Positions 16,311 to 25,038 of a stretch of 57,343 nucleotides of DNA are shown here, one piece after another. A program made the position numbers and the translations under genes. Origin of the DNA: Arthrobacter sp. UM1 (GTDB lineage: Bacteria > Actinomycetota > Actinomycetes > Actinomycetales > Micrococcaceae). The DNA is taken from contig NZ_JACWAB010000010.1 in the NCBI RefSeq assembly GCF_020483305.1, positions 1 to 57,343 on the forward strand. The letters are read 5' to 3'. The first letter of the stretch is position 1, and each line of letters begins with the position of its first letter. The notes under the pieces are model-generated. The model saw only the letters and a program-made list of their open reading frames with translations. It did no database searches and was not told where the DNA came from.

Positions 16311-17798
16311 TCAGCCGAGGAGGACCATCGGGTCCTCGAGGACGCTCGCCACGTCGGAGACGAACCGTGCGGCGAGGTCGCCGTCCACGAGGCGGTGGTC
16401 GAACGAGCCGCCCACGGTGGTCACCCAGCGCGGCACGATCTCGTCCTCCACCACCCACGGCTTCTTCCGGATCGAGCCGAACGCGAGGATGCCCACCTCG
16501 CCCGGGTTGATGATGGGAGTTCCCGTGTCCACGCCGAGCGAGCCGACGTTGGTGATGGTGAACGTGCCGTTCTGCATCTCGGCGGGCTGGGTCTTGCCGT
16601 CGCGCGCCGTCGCGGTGAGGTCCCCGATGGCCACGGCCAGCTCGCGGAGGCTGAGCGCGTGCGCGTTCTTGATGTTCGGCACCACGAGGCCGCGCGGGGT
16701 GGCCGCGGCGATGCCGAGGTTGACGAAGTGCTTGACGAAGATCTCCTCGTCCGTCCACGCCGCGTTGACGTTCGGGTTCCGCTCGATCGCGTAGATGACC
16801 GCCTTGGCCACGACGAGCAGCGGCGAGACCCTGACGCCCTCGTAGTCCTTGCGCTGCTTGAGCTTCTGGACGAGCTCCATCGTGGCGCTCGCGTCGACCT
16901 CCTTGAAGATCGAGACGTGCGGCGCCGAGAACGCCGAGCTGACCATCGCCTGGGCCGTCATCTTGCGGACGCCCTTGACCTGGATGCGCTCGGTCTCGCC
17001 GGAGAAGCCCCGCGCGGCGGCAGGCTGCGCGCCCTGGCCGCCGGCGCCGGACGCGCCCGCCCCTCCAGCCGAGCCGGAACCCGCGCCGTTTCCGGAGCCG
17101 GCACCCTGGGCGCCCCGCCCGGCCAGGTACTCCTCGAGGTCCTTGCGCGTCACCTCTCCGTGCTGGCCGCTCGCCGCGACCTCAGCGAGGTCCACGCCCG
17201 CGTCCTTGGCGGCCTTGCGCACCGGCGGCTTGGCGAGGGGGCGGCCGCCGAGGTCGGCGTCGCTCGGGCTCTCCGGCGCGTCTCCCGCGGGCGGGTACGC
17301 GGCGGTGTTGACGATGTCCTGGACCGGCGCCGGGCGCTCGCCCTGCGGGGCCTCAGCCTCCGGGGCGGCCTGCGCTCCCGTTCCCGGCGAACCGGCGGCC
17401 TGGCCGCCCTGCGGGGCACGACGGCGCCGGCGCCCCGAGGACTCGGCCTTGGGCCCGGTCCCGACGAGCGGCTTCATGGCCTCGTCCGAGCTCTCCCCGG
17501 CCTTGAGCCGCGGCGCGCCCTCCTGCGGGGCCTGGCCGTCGGAGGCGTCGTCGTCGCCCTCCCCCGAGACCTCGTAGATGGGGGTGCCCACGGAGACCGT
17601 CTCCCCCTCGGAGACGAGCTGGCGGGTCAGCGTCCCCTCGAAGGGGCAGGGAAGCTCCACGAGGGACTTGGCGGTCTCGATCTCGAGGACCACCTGGTTG
17701 AGCTCGACGGCGTCCCCCTCCGCCACCTTCCACGAGGTGATCTCGGCTTCGGTGAGGCCCTCGCCGACGTCGGGCAGCTTGAAGATCTGTGCGCTCAC
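16311..17798 (-). CDS. bkdC: Dihydrolipoamide acyltransferase, E2 of a 2-oxoacid dehydrogenase
   Basis: 495 residues. One lipoyl domain (about 1-77; lipoyl-lysine in EIETAKSLVELP) is followed by a low-complexity linker, a peripheral-subunit-binding domain (about 198-240, VRKAAKDAGVDLAEVAASGQHGEVTRKDLE), an Ala/Gly/Ser-rich linker and the catalytic acyltransferase domain (about 275-495). The catalytic motif SFDHRLVDGDLAARF is intact. It transfers the acyl group from E1 to CoA in the cytosolic complex. The GTG at 17798 has AGGAG 10 nt upstream and lies 11 bp after E1beta, so it is the last gene of a three-gene operon. No E3 gene is present here; a shared lipoamide dehydrogenase must be encoded elsewhere. 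Branched-chain specificity is inferred from the separate E1 subunits. Confidence 0.92.
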   Translation of the reverse strand: MSAQIFKLPDVGEGLTEAEITSWKVAEGDAVELNQVVLEIETAKSLVELPCPFEGTLTRQLVSEGETVSVGTPIYEVSGEGDDDASDGQAPQEGAPRLKAGESSDEAMKPLVGTGPKAESSGRRRRRAPQGGQAAGSPGTGAQAAPEAEAPQGERPAPVQDIVNTAAYPPAGDAPESPSDADLGGRPLAKPPVRKAAKDAGVDLAEVAASGQHGEVTRKDLEEYLAGRGAQGAGSGNGAGSGSAGGAGASGAGGQGAQPAAARGFSGETERIQVKGVRKMTAQAMVSSAFSAPHVSIFKEVDASATMELVQKLKQRKDYEGVRVSPLLVVAKAVIYAIERNPNVNAAWTDEEIFVKHFVNLGIAAATPRGLVVPNIKNAHALSLRELAVAIGDLTATARDGKTQPAEMQNGTFTITNVGSLGVDTGTPIINPGEVGILAFGSIRKKPWVVEDEIVPRWVTTVGGSFDHRLVDGDLAARFVSDVASVLEDPMVLLG

Positions 17799-17809
17799 GG
17801 TGAGGGCTC

Positions 17810-18790
17810 CTAATAGGTGAAGGTGCGGTCGACGGCGGTGAGGAGCTTGTCCACATCGGGGAGGTACTCCTCCTCGACCTTGGCCACGGGGTACGGCATG
17901 TGGAAGCCGCCCACGCGGAGGATGGGCGCCTCGAGGGAGAGGAAGGCCCGCTCGGTGACGCGGGCCGCGATCTCTCCGCCGATGCCCGCGAACACGGGGG
18001 CCTCGTGGGTGACGACGACGCGGCCGGTCTTCTGCGCGGACGCCGTGACCGTGTCGAAGTCGATGGGAGAGATGGAGCGCAGGTCCACCACCTCGATGCT
18101 GCGACCCTCCTCTTCGGCGGCCTGGGCGGCGGCGAGGGCGGTGGCCACGAGGGGCCCGTAGGCCACGATCGTGGCGTCCGTGCCTTCGCGGACCACCTTG
18201 GCCTTGTGCGGGCTGCCGGGGTCCTGCTCGGTGTCCACCTCGCCCTTGACCCAGTAGCGCCGCTTCGGCTCGAAGACGAGGACCGGGTCCTCGCTCACGG
18301 CGGCCTGCTGGATCATCCAGTAGGCGTCGTTCGGGTTGGACGGGGTGATGATGCGCAGTCCGGCCGTGTGGGCGAACAGCGCCTCAGGCGACTCGCTGTG
18401 ATGCTCGATGGACCCGATGCCGCCGCCGTAGGGGACGCGGATGACCACCGGCGTGCCGAACTTGCCGCCGCTGCGGGAGCGGTACTTGGCCAGCTGCGTG
18501 GTGATCTGGTCGAACGCCGGGAAGATGAACCCGTCGAACTGGATCTCGCAGAGGGGCCGGTACCCGCGGATGGCCATGCCGATCGCGGTGCCGATGATCG
18601 CGGACTCCGCCAGCGGCGAGTCGATGACCCGGCTCTTGCCGAAGTCCTTCTGCAGCCCCTCGGTGATGCGGTAGACGCCGCCGAGCGCGCCCACGTCCTC
18701 GCCCATGACGAGCGACTTCTCATTGGTCTCGAGGACCGTGCGGAGACCTGCGTTGATCGCCTTCGCGATCGTCATCGTGGTGGTGGCCAT
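17810..18790 (-). CDS. bkdB: 2-oxoacid dehydrogenase E1 component, beta subunit
   Basis: 326 residues. The transketolase pyrimidine-binding domain starts at TMTIAKAINAGLRTVL and continues through GEDVGALGGVYRITEGL and DSPLAESAIIGTAIGMA. The VPYGGGIGSIEHHSESPEALFAH segment and the C-terminal domain (VVTHEAPVFAGIGGEIAA) follow. It pairs with the alpha subunit to bind thiamine diphosphate and decarboxylate the 2-oxoacid. The ATG at 18790 is only 3 bp after the E1alpha stop, so translation is coupled. Length is normal for the branched-chain/pyruvate E1beta family. Confidence 0.94.
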   Translation of the reverse strand: MATTTMTIAKAINAGLRTVLETNEKSLVMGEDVGALGGVYRITEGLQKDFGKSRVIDSPLAESAIIGTAIGMAIRGYRPLCEIQFDGFIFPAFDQITTQLAKYRSRSGGKFGTPVVIRVPYGGGIGSIEHHSESPEALFAHTAGLRIITPSNPNDAYWMIQQAAVSEDPVLVFEPKRRYWVKGEVDTEQDPGSPHKAKVVREGTDATIVAYGPLVATALAAAQAAEEEGRSIEVVDLRSISPIDFDTVTASAQKTGRVVVTHEAPVFAGIGGEIAARVTERAFLSLEAPILRVGGFHMPYPVAKVEEEYLPDVDKLLTAVDRTFTY

Positions 18791-18793
18791 GGG

Positions 18794-19990
18794 TCAGTCC
18801 TCGAATCCGGCGATGTACTCGCGATGGGCGGCGCGCTCCTCCTCCACGAGGGGGTGCTCCTCCCCGTAGACGCTGTCGAAGGAGGCCTCGATGTCCGGGT
18901 CCTCCGCGTTGAGGACGTAGGAGCGGACGTGCCGGGCGAGGTCGTTGGCCTCGTCCGAGATCTGCTCCACCCGCTCCTCGTCGAGGATGCCCTCGCTGAG
19001 CAGGTATTTCTCGAGGCGGTGGATGGGGCACTTGGCCCTCCACTCCTCTTCCTCGTCCTTGAGGCGGTACTTGGTGGGATCGTCCGCCGTGGTGTGCGGG
19101 GACATCCGGTAGGTGTAGGCCTCGATGAGGGACGGCCCCTTGCCGGAGCGCGCGTCCTCCAGCCCCCGCTTGGAGACGATGTAGCTGGCGATGACGTCAT
19201 TGCCGTCCACGCGCTTGCCCGGGAACCCGTACCCCTTGGCGCGCTCTGCGATGGGGTGACGGCTCTGCACGGCGAGCGGGACGGAGATGGCGTACTGGTT
19301 GTTCTGGTTGAAGAACAGGACGGGCGCGTTGAACGAGGCGGCGAAGACCATCGCCTCGTGCGCGTCTCCCTCGGAGCTCGCGCCGTCCCCGAAGAAGGCG
19401 ACGGCGGCCTCGCCCGGCTCGCTCCGCCCCTCGCGCTCGGCGTCCCACGTGATGCCCATGGCGTAGCCGACCGCGTGGAGCATCTGGGCGGCGAGGACCA
19501 CTGTGTAGTGGTTGAAGTTGTGCTCGTACGGGTCCATGCCCGAGTGGGAGGCCCCGCGGAACGTGTCGAAGAGGTGGGAGACGTCCACGCCGCGCACGAA
19601 CGCGACGCCGTGCTCGCGGTAGGTGGGGAACGCGAAGTCCTTGGGCCCCATGGCGTGGGCGAGGCCCACCTGCGCGCCCTCCTGGCCGTTGCTCGGCACC
19701 CAGAGCGCGAGGTGGCCCTGGCGCTGCAGGCTCGTCCCCTCCGCGTCGAACCGGCGCGTCATGACCATGTCCCGGTACAGGCGCACGAGCAGCTCGGGCG
19801 TGAGCGCCTCGGCGTCCTTCTCATAGCCCTCGGGAACGGTCAGCCGCCCGTCGGGGTCGAGGAACTGCAGCATCTCCGGCGTCTCCGTCTCCGCCCGGCC
19901 CGCATCGGACGCCGGGCTGGCGTCTTCGGCACTCGCCGCGCGTGCGGCCGCGTCAACGGGACTGCCGCTGCGCACAGGGGCACTCGTCAT
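18794..19990 (-). CDS. bkdA: 2-oxoacid dehydrogenase E1 component, alpha subunit
   Basis: 398 residues. After an Ala-rich N-terminal extension of about 45 residues come the family features LYRDMVMTRRFDAEGTSLQRQG, YREHGVAFVRG and the thiamine diphosphate motif GDGASSEGDAHEAMVFA ending NQNNQYAIS. SPHTTADDPTKYR near the C-terminal third matches the phosphorylation-loop region of E1alpha. The complex oxidatively decarboxylates branched-chain (or similar) 2-oxoacids to acyl-CoA. The start ATG 19990 has GAGGAG upstream. The gene is first in the operon; the AT-rich control region at 20089-20125 lies just upstream. An aminotransferase gene upstream on the same strand could supply its 2-oxoacid. Confidence 0.93.
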   Translation of the reverse strand: MTSAPVRSGSPVDAAARAASAEDASPASDAGRAETETPEMLQFLDPDGRLTVPEGYEKDAEALTPELLVRLYRDMVMTRRFDAEGTSLQRQGHLALWVPSNGQEGAQVGLAHAMGPKDFAFPTYREHGVAFVRGVDVSHLFDTFRGASHSGMDPYEHNFNHYTVVLAAQMLHAVGYAMGITWDAEREGRSEPGEAAVAFFGDGASSEGDAHEAMVFAASFNAPVLFFNQNNQYAISVPLAVQSRHPIAERAKGYGFPGKRVDGNDVIASYIVSKRGLEDARSGKGPSLIEAYTYRMSPHTTADDPTKYRLKDEEEEWRAKCPIHRLEKYLLSEGILDEERVEQISDEANDLARHVRSYVLNAEDPDIEASFDSVYGEEHPLVEEERAAHREYIAGFED

Positions 19991-20088
19991 TGCTTCTCCT
20001 CATCTCGGGATGGCCGGCGATGGGTGTCTCGACGGCCACAGCCGTGGGCCCCTCACATTGTGTCGCACAGGGACCCCGGATCGTATAT

Positions 20089-20125
20089 TCGAGGGTTTAT
20101 ATATTCCCCTCGACGTAACTACGTC
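20089..20125. promoter_or_regulatory. AT-rich control region of the 2-oxoacid dehydrogenase operon
   Basis: Two dyads overlap here: TCGAGGG / CCCTCGA (20089-20095, 20107-20113) around an AT-only centre, and GACGTA-AC-TACGTC (20112-20125). They lie 100-135 bp upstream of the leftward E1alpha start, in the only AT-rich stretch of the neighbourhood. Together they are a candidate promoter and operator. No single -35/-10 pair stands out. Confidence 0.5.
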
Positions 20126-20180
20126 CTCTATGTGAGATACAACACTAACGGGCCGTCCCGGACGAGGGAAGAGGCCGCGC

Positions 20181-21314
20181 CTATGAATTTCGCGGACGCT
20201 TGGGATACGTCCGGCAGAGCTCGAGGAACCGGGTGTTCGCCTCCTCCTCTCCGATGCTCACGCGGACGCCCTCACCCATGAATGCGCGGACCGAGAGGGC
20301 CACCTTGTCCGCGGCGTCCGCGAACTCCTGGGCGTCCTCCTCCCCTTCGGAGAAGTCCAGCCAGACGAAGTTGCCGTGCGTCTCGGGGACCCACCAGCCG
20401 ATCTCCTTGAGCCCGGCGACCACGCGATTGCGCTCCTGCACGAGCCGCTCCACACGCTCCTCCACCTCGCCGAGGTGCTCCAGCGAGGCCGCGGCCGCCG
20501 CCTCCGCCATCCGCGTCACGGAGAACGTGACGGCTGCAGACCGGACGTAGTCCCGCAGCGCCGGGCCCTGAAGGGAGTAGCCGACGCGCAGGCCTGCGAG
20601 CCCGTGCGCCTTGGAGAACGTGCGGAGGACGACGACGTTCGGGTGCTCGTGGTAGAGCCGGATTCCATCCACGGCCCCCTCGAGGCGGACGAACTCGATG
20701 TAGGCCTCGTCGAGGACCACGACCACGTCCTTGGGCACGCGGGCGAGGAAGGCCTCGACCTCGTCGTGGGTCATCCCCGGGCCCGTGGGGTTGTTGGGGG
20801 TGCAGAGCAGGATGACGCGGGTGCGGTCCGTGACGGCCTCCGCCATGGCGTCGAAGTCATGGGATCCGTCCGGCTTGTTGGCGATCGGCACCGGGGTGGC
20901 TCCGGCCACGGTCACGCTGATCGGATAGGCCTCGAACGAGCGCCAGGCGAAGATGACCTCATCCGGTTCCTGGCCCTGCTCTTGCCCGGCGAACGTCGAG
21001 AGCACCTGGTTGAGAGCTCCGAGGGAGCCCTGGCCGGGGACCACGTCGAGGGGGTCGATGCCGAACGTCTCGGCAATGGCCGTGCGCAGCTGGACGGTGG
21101 CCGGATCCGGGTAGCGGTTGTAGGCGGCCTCCTCGGCGATGACCTTCTGGACCGCGGGGATGGGCGGAAGCGGGTTCTCGTTCGAGGAGAGCTTGTAGCT
21201 CGTGAGCCCTTCGACCGCGCTCGGGGCCTTGCCCGCCCGGTACACGGGAAGACGGCCGATGGCCGAGCGCGGCCGAACCGCCTCTGCTGACGGGGAATCG
21301 GAATTGTGAGTCAT
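20181..21314 (-). CDS. pat: Histidinol-phosphate/aromatic aminotransferase (HisC/Pat-like)
   Basis: 377 residues, fold type I PLP aminotransferase of the HisC group. Landmarks are YKLSSNENPLPP (about 40-51), YPDPATVQLRTAIAETFG, GQGSLGALNQVL, LCTPNNPTGPGMTHDEV, VLDEAYIEFVR and the PLP-lysine segment LRTFSKAHGLAGLRVGY. In actinobacteria such genes are annotated either as aromatic aminotransferase (Pat) or as a second HisC; histidine genes are absent here. It lies upstream of the 2-oxoacid dehydrogenase operon, so a catabolic transamination step is attractive (inference). No ribosome site is seen; TAGGCT 6 nt before ATG 21314, overlapping the TAG stop of the upstream gene, suggests a leaderless start. 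Confidence 0.88.
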   Translation of the reverse strand: MTHNSDSPSAEAVRPRSAIGRLPVYRAGKAPSAVEGLTSYKLSSNENPLPPIPAVQKVIAEEAAYNRYPDPATVQLRTAIAETFGIDPLDVVPGQGSLGALNQVLSTFAGQEQGQEPDEVIFAWRSFEAYPISVTVAGATPVPIANKPDGSHDFDAMAEAVTDRTRVILLCTPNNPTGPGMTHDEVEAFLARVPKDVVVVLDEAYIEFVRLEGAVDGIRLYHEHPNVVVLRTFSKAHGLAGLRVGYSLQGPALRDYVRSAAVTFSVTRMAEAAAAASLEHLGEVEERVERLVQERNRVVAGLKEIGWWVPETHGNFVWLDFSEGEEDAQEFADAADKVALSVRAFMGEGVRVSIGEEEANTRFLELCRTYPKRPRNS

Positions 21315-21323
21315 GCCACCAGC

Positions 21324-22844
21324 CTAGCCACCCGAACGGTGTTCCTCGCGGGTTCGGGTGCCGGGTCCTGACCACTCCGGGTGGCCCGCGGGACCGGCCC
21401 ACTCCCAGGCGGCGTGGGGAGGAGCCGCCGCCCGGTCTTGACCGATCTCGAAGACCGTGAGGGTTCTCCGCGTACCTGGGTCGTCAGTGCGGAGAAGCCC
21501 CTGCAGCTCGCCCCTCACCTGGAGGAGCCCACGGCTCCCCTCCTCCGCGTCAACCCTCTCCGCGCTCCGCTGGTAGGCGGACAGGTGGTGGTCCTCCAGC
21601 CCTCCCCGGCCCCGGCTGGCTGGTCCGCCGCCGCGCTCGCTACCGCCCTCCGCGGGCACCGCCGGGAGCGTCACGGTCACACGGCCGGGCCCGATCGGGT
21701 TGCGGGCCCCTTCCAAGCCGGGCACGGGATCGCCCCGATGCTCCACGTGGAGAGCCGCCACCCCGGGAAGAGGCCGAGCCGTTCCTGCAGGAGACCCGAC
21801 CGTGAACAGCCCGGCGACGCGGACCCGCTCCCGGAACCGCTCGCTCGAGGCGAGATTTGAGGCGTGCATGCCGCCCTGGCTGTGGCCCGCGAGCAGCACT
21901 CGATCCCCCGGACGCATGCCCGCCCTGTCGAGGGCGCCGAGCACACCCGAGGCGATCGCGGACGACCCTCCGAGCAGGGCGTCCCCGAGACCGAGGACCC
22001 CGTTGGGGTTGTTCGAGGCGAAGTCCGAGAGGTCCGCGGAGCCGGGCAAGTAGGCGACGAGCACGCGCTCGCCGTCAGAGCCGACGATGCTCTCGACGAG
22101 CACAGCGCTCCGCCCTCTCGCCTCAAAGCGCTCCGCGTGCTGCTTGGACAGAGCGATGCCGTCCGCCAGGTACCGGGCCGTGCCCGTCCCGGGGGCCCGC
22201 GGGTCCGGGGCAGGGACACCGTCGTCGAGCACAGCGACAGGACGCTGACGCTCCCGGAACCAGCGCTGCCCCGTGAGGAGGGGCAGCAGACCGGGAGCGC
22301 CGACGAGCAGCTCGAAGGCGCGCTCCGTTTCATCCCGCCCGAACTCCCCCGGCGGCCCGCCCCAGAAGCCCCGCCCGAGCCCCCTGACCACGGACGCCTC
22401 CGCCGCCTCGTAGGCCTCCCAGGCCGCGGCCGTCGCAGCTCGGAGGGATTCTGACTCTCGGACCCAGGCGCCGGCCCTCACGGAGACTCGGCGGAGCGCC
22501 TCGGACAGAGCCAGGCTCTCGCGGAACGGAGCCTCGCCCGTCCAGGCCGCGTCTGCGGCCCTGCCTCCGAGCTCGCCCGCCCGGCGGGCCGTCTGCACGA
22601 GCCCCTCCTCCATGGACCTGAGCTCCTCGATCACCCGAGACAGCTCCTCCCACACCACATAGATCTGGGAGGGGCCGCCCCTGACCTCGAGGCCGCCGGG
22701 ACCCGCATACCTGACGGCGGCGCTGTCCAGCGGGAGCGGCCCCTTCGGAGTCGGCCCGGAGAAGAGGTCCAGGAGTGACGACCCAGGAGCCACACGCGCT
22801 CCCGCGACACCATCCGCCTCTGGCGCGAGCAGCTGCGAGGTCAC
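21324..22844 (-). CDS. Alpha/beta hydrolase-like protein with helical N-terminal domain
   Basis: 506 residues, function unknown. The N-terminal half (about 40-200) is predicted helical: VVWEELSRVIEELRSMEEGLVQ, then AWTGEAPFRESLALSEALRR, which resembles a WXG100-type helical hairpin with its W-x-G turn. The C-terminal half has strands ending in VLLAGHSQGGMHASNLA, a nucleophile elbow with Ser near 322. GLFTVGSPAG and HVEHRGDPVPGL would carry the acid and a nearby His; a DHHLSAY segment could hold the catalytic His. The layout fits a lipase/esterase or an ESX-type effector. GTG 22844 overlaps the TGA of the preceding 108-residue gene by 4 bp. No signal peptide is visible. Confidence 0.72.
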   Translation of the reverse strand: MTSQLLAPEADGVAGARVAPGSSLLDLFSGPTPKGPLPLDSAAVRYAGPGGLEVRGGPSQIYVVWEELSRVIEELRSMEEGLVQTARRAGELGGRAADAAWTGEAPFRESLALSEALRRVSVRAGAWVRESESLRAATAAAWEAYEAAEASVVRGLGRGFWGGPPGEFGRDETERAFELLVGAPGLLPLLTGQRWFRERQRPVAVLDDGVPAPDPRAPGTGTARYLADGIALSKQHAERFEARGRSAVLVESIVGSDGERVLVAYLPGSADLSDFASNNPNGVLGLGDALLGGSSAIASGVLGALDRAGMRPGDRVLLAGHSQGGMHASNLASSERFRERVRVAGLFTVGSPAGTARPLPGVAALHVEHRGDPVPGLEGARNPIGPGRVTVTLPAVPAEGGSERGGGPASRGRGGLEDHHLSAYQRSAERVDAEEGSRGLLQVRGELQGLLRTDDPGTRRTLTVFEIGQDRAAAPPHAAWEWAGPAGHPEWSGPGTRTREEHRSGG

Positions 22845-23167
22845 GGCCACACCCCCGCCCACGGTGCGCCGCCCTCCCCCGAGCGGCCGCGCCCGGCCTC
22901 CTCACGGATCTGCGCGACCGCGAGCGCATGCGCCGCCCCCTCAACCGCCTCGATGTCCAGCTCGAGGCCTCGCAGCTCCCACGCCTGCTCGTGCACCCGT
23001 TGGAACAGCTCGCGTGCGGCCGGAGAGCGCCACGCGCCCGTGTCCAGCGCATGGCAGCGCTGACGAGCGCTGCGCGCCGCCTCCTTCCACTCGGCCGTCT
23101 CCGCAGCCCCGAAGAAGGCTGCGCCTCCCGCCTCCCCGGCCTCCAGCACCCGCAGCAGTTCAGGCAT
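22841..23167 (-). CDS. WXG100-like small helical protein
   Basis: 108 residues, mostly helical. The segment AWRSPAARELFQRVHEQ (about 45-61) followed by a second long amphipathic helix (LRGLELDIEAVEGAAHALAVAQIREE) resembles WXG100/ESAT-6 family proteins, with W-x-S at the turn rather than W-x-G. It also has a run of small residues in the N-terminal helix. ATG 23167 has a GAGGGGG site 5-6 nt upstream. The stop overlaps the GTG of the alpha/beta hydrolase gene, so the two are made together. No EssC/EccC secretion ATPase is present in the window. It may be a partner or export chaperone of the hydrolase (inference). Confidence 0.65.
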   Translation of the reverse strand: MPELLRVLEAGEAGGAAFFGAAETAEWKEAARSARQRCHALDTGAWRSPAARELFQRVHEQAWELRGLELDIEAVEGAAHALAVAQIREEAGRGRSGEGGAPWAGVWP

Positions 23168-23289
23168 GCATCCCCCTCAGCTCCCGCCGGAGCGCACCCC
23201 TCCTCTGGCACCTCCGGCCCGGCCGCGCCTCGGCCGGTCCCATGAAGGTAGCGAGGGACGCTCAGGCCGCGAGCCGGGCCGCCGCACCT

Positions 23290-23346
23290 ATGTGGACAAC
23301 TTTCTCCAGAACGGCTTTCCCGGGGCCCGAAAAGAGTTGTCCACAT
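23290..23346. promoter_or_regulatory. Inverted pair of DnaA-box-like words upstream of purB
   Basis: ATGTGGACAACT (23290-23301) and AGTTGTCCACAT (23335-23346) are perfect reverse complements 33 bp apart. Each contains TTGTCCACA, the form of DnaA box preferred in GC-rich actinobacteria. They lie 50-107 bp upstream of purB, between it and the divergent WXG100-like gene. They could be DnaA-controlled regulatory sites or an operator for another factor. Confidence 0.5.
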
Positions 23347-23396
23347 CGCCCCGATCGGGCCGCTGGACGCGCAAGCCCGCGTGACAGAATGAAGGC

Positions 23397-24821
23397 ATGC
23401 CTGAGAACTCCGCTGACAGTGTCCTGAGCGACGGCCGCGTGTCCCTCGCCTCCTCCGGAATCGCCCTGGGCCCGCTGGACGGCCGCTACCGTCCGCAGAC
23501 GGCCCCCCTCGTGGACTACCTGTCCGAGGCGGCGCTCAACCGGGACCGGATCCGCGTTGAGGTGGAGTGGTTCATCCACCTCGCGGAGCAGGGAGCGCTC
23601 GCGGGCCTCGAGCCCCTGACGGACGAGCAGAAGGACGGCCTGCGCCGCATCGTGACGGACTTCAACGAGGACTCGGTGGCGGAGCTCGCCGAGACGGAGG
23701 CCGTCACGGTCCATGACGTGAAGGCCGTGGAGTACTACATCGGCAAGCGGCTGGACGGACTCGGCCTCGGCCGGCTCAAGCCCCTCGTCCACTTCGCCTG
23801 CACTTCGGAGGACATCAACAACCTCTCCTACGCCCTCGGCGTCCGGGACGCCGTGGCCAACGTCTGGCTTCCGGCGGCACGCGGCGTCGTGGAGCAGATC
23901 GAGCAGATGGCGGCGGAGAACGCCGAGGTGCCGATGCTCTCCCGCACGCACGGGCAGCCCGCCACCCCCACCACGCTCGGCAAGGAGCTCGCGGTGACGG
24001 CCCACCGCCTCTCCCGTCAGACGGCGCGGGTGGAGCGCCAGGAGTTCCTCGGCAAGATCAACGGGGCCACGGGCACCTATGCCGCACACGTCGCGGCCGC
24101 GCCGGCGGTCAACTGGCAGGAGATCTCCCGCACGTTCGTGGAGGGTCTCGGCCTCACGTGGAACCCCCTGACCACGCAGATCGAGTCCCATGACTGGCAG
24201 GCGGAGCTCTACGCGGACATCGCCCGGTTCAACCGCATCCTGCACAACTTCTGCACGGACATCTGGAGCTACATCTCCATCGGGTACTTCAAGCAGATCC
24301 CCGTGGCGGGCGCCACCGGCTCGTCCACGATGCCGCACAAGGTGAACCCCATCCGGTTCGAGAACGCCGAGGCCAACCTCGAGCTCTCGTGCGCCGTCCT
24401 CGACTCCCTGGCTTCCACGCTCGTGACGAGCCGCTGGCAACGGGACCTCACGGACTCCTCGTCCCAGCGGAACATCGGCATCGGCTTCGGCCACTCGGTG
24501 CTCGCGCTCTCCAACGTGGCCAAGGGGCTCAAGCAGCTCGACGTCGCCGAGGAGGTCCTGCGCAAGGACCTGGACTCGAACTGGGAGGTGCTCGGCGAGG
24601 CCGTCCAGACGGTCATGCGCGCGGAGGCCATCGCAGGCGTCGAGGGCATGGAGAACCCATACGAGCGCCTCAAGGAGCTCACCCGCGGGCACCGCGTGGA
24701 CGCCGAGCGCATGAAGGAGTTCGTCAAGGGACTCGGCCTCTCCGAGGCGGCTGAGAAGCGGCTCCTCGAGCTGACGCCCCAGGCCTACACGGGAGTCGCC
24801 TCGGAGCTCGCCGGACGCTGA
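23397..24821 (+). CDS. purB: Adenylosuccinate lyase
   Basis: 474 residues. It catalyses two beta-eliminations releasing fumarate: SAICAR to AICAR in purine synthesis, and adenylosuccinate to AMP. Landmarks are ALGPLDGRYRP near the N-terminus, EAVTVHDVKAVEYYI, HFACTSEDINNLSYAL, SRTHGQPATPTTLGKE (catalytic His) and the fumarase-superfamily signature GSSTMPHKVNPIRFEN (about 303-318). Length and order fit the E. coli-type (PurB) subfamily. ATG 23397 has CAGAAT 6 nt upstream and little ribosome-site sequence, which suggests a leaderless transcript. The paired DnaA-box-like words lie in its upstream region. Confidence 0.96.
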   Translation: MPENSADSVLSDGRVSLASSGIALGPLDGRYRPQTAPLVDYLSEAALNRDRIRVEVEWFIHLAEQGALAGLEPLTDEQKDGLRRIVTDFNEDSVAELAETEAVTVHDVKAVEYYIGKRLDGLGLGRLKPLVHFACTSEDINNLSYALGVRDAVANVWLPAARGVVEQIEQMAAENAEVPMLSRTHGQPATPTTLGKELAVTAHRLSRQTARVERQEFLGKINGATGTYAAHVAAAPAVNWQEISRTFVEGLGLTWNPLTTQIESHDWQAELYADIARFNRILHNFCTDIWSYISIGYFKQIPVAGATGSSTMPHKVNPIRFENAEANLELSCAVLDSLASTLVTSRWQRDLTDSSSQRNIGIGFGHSVLALSNVAKGLKQLDVAEEVLRKDLDSNWEVLGEAVQTVMRAEAIAGVEGMENPYERLKELTRGHRVDAERMKEFVKGLGLSEAAEKRLLELTPQAYTGVASELAGR

Positions 24822-24861
24822 CCGGCGCCGCCCTCTCCCACGCCCCCTCCCCAGACTCAGC

Positions 24862-24941
24862 CGATTACGCTACACTGATGTTTCGTAATCGCCTTCGAGC
24901 CTCCGCGCGCCGCATTCGTCCCGCACAGCGCGGAGGCTCGA
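24862..24941 (+). promoter_or_regulatory. Promoter with dyad and leader hairpin upstream of tdk
   Basis: The dyad CGATTACG / CGTAATCG (24862-24869 / 24884-24891) flanks a -10-like TACACT (24871-24876). A 13-bp perfect hairpin follows (24895-24907 / 24929-24941). If transcription starts near 24883 toward thymidine kinase, the hairpin lies in a leader of about 155 nt. Alternatively the hairpin terminates purB transcripts. Confidence 0.45.
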
Positions 24942-25038
24942 GTCGTCTCCGGATGACGGACCGCCGCGCCCGCGTCCGCCTCTGACGCGCGGCCGGGGAC
25001 GGCCCCCAGCCCTCCTCCCAGCTGAGAAGATGGGAACC

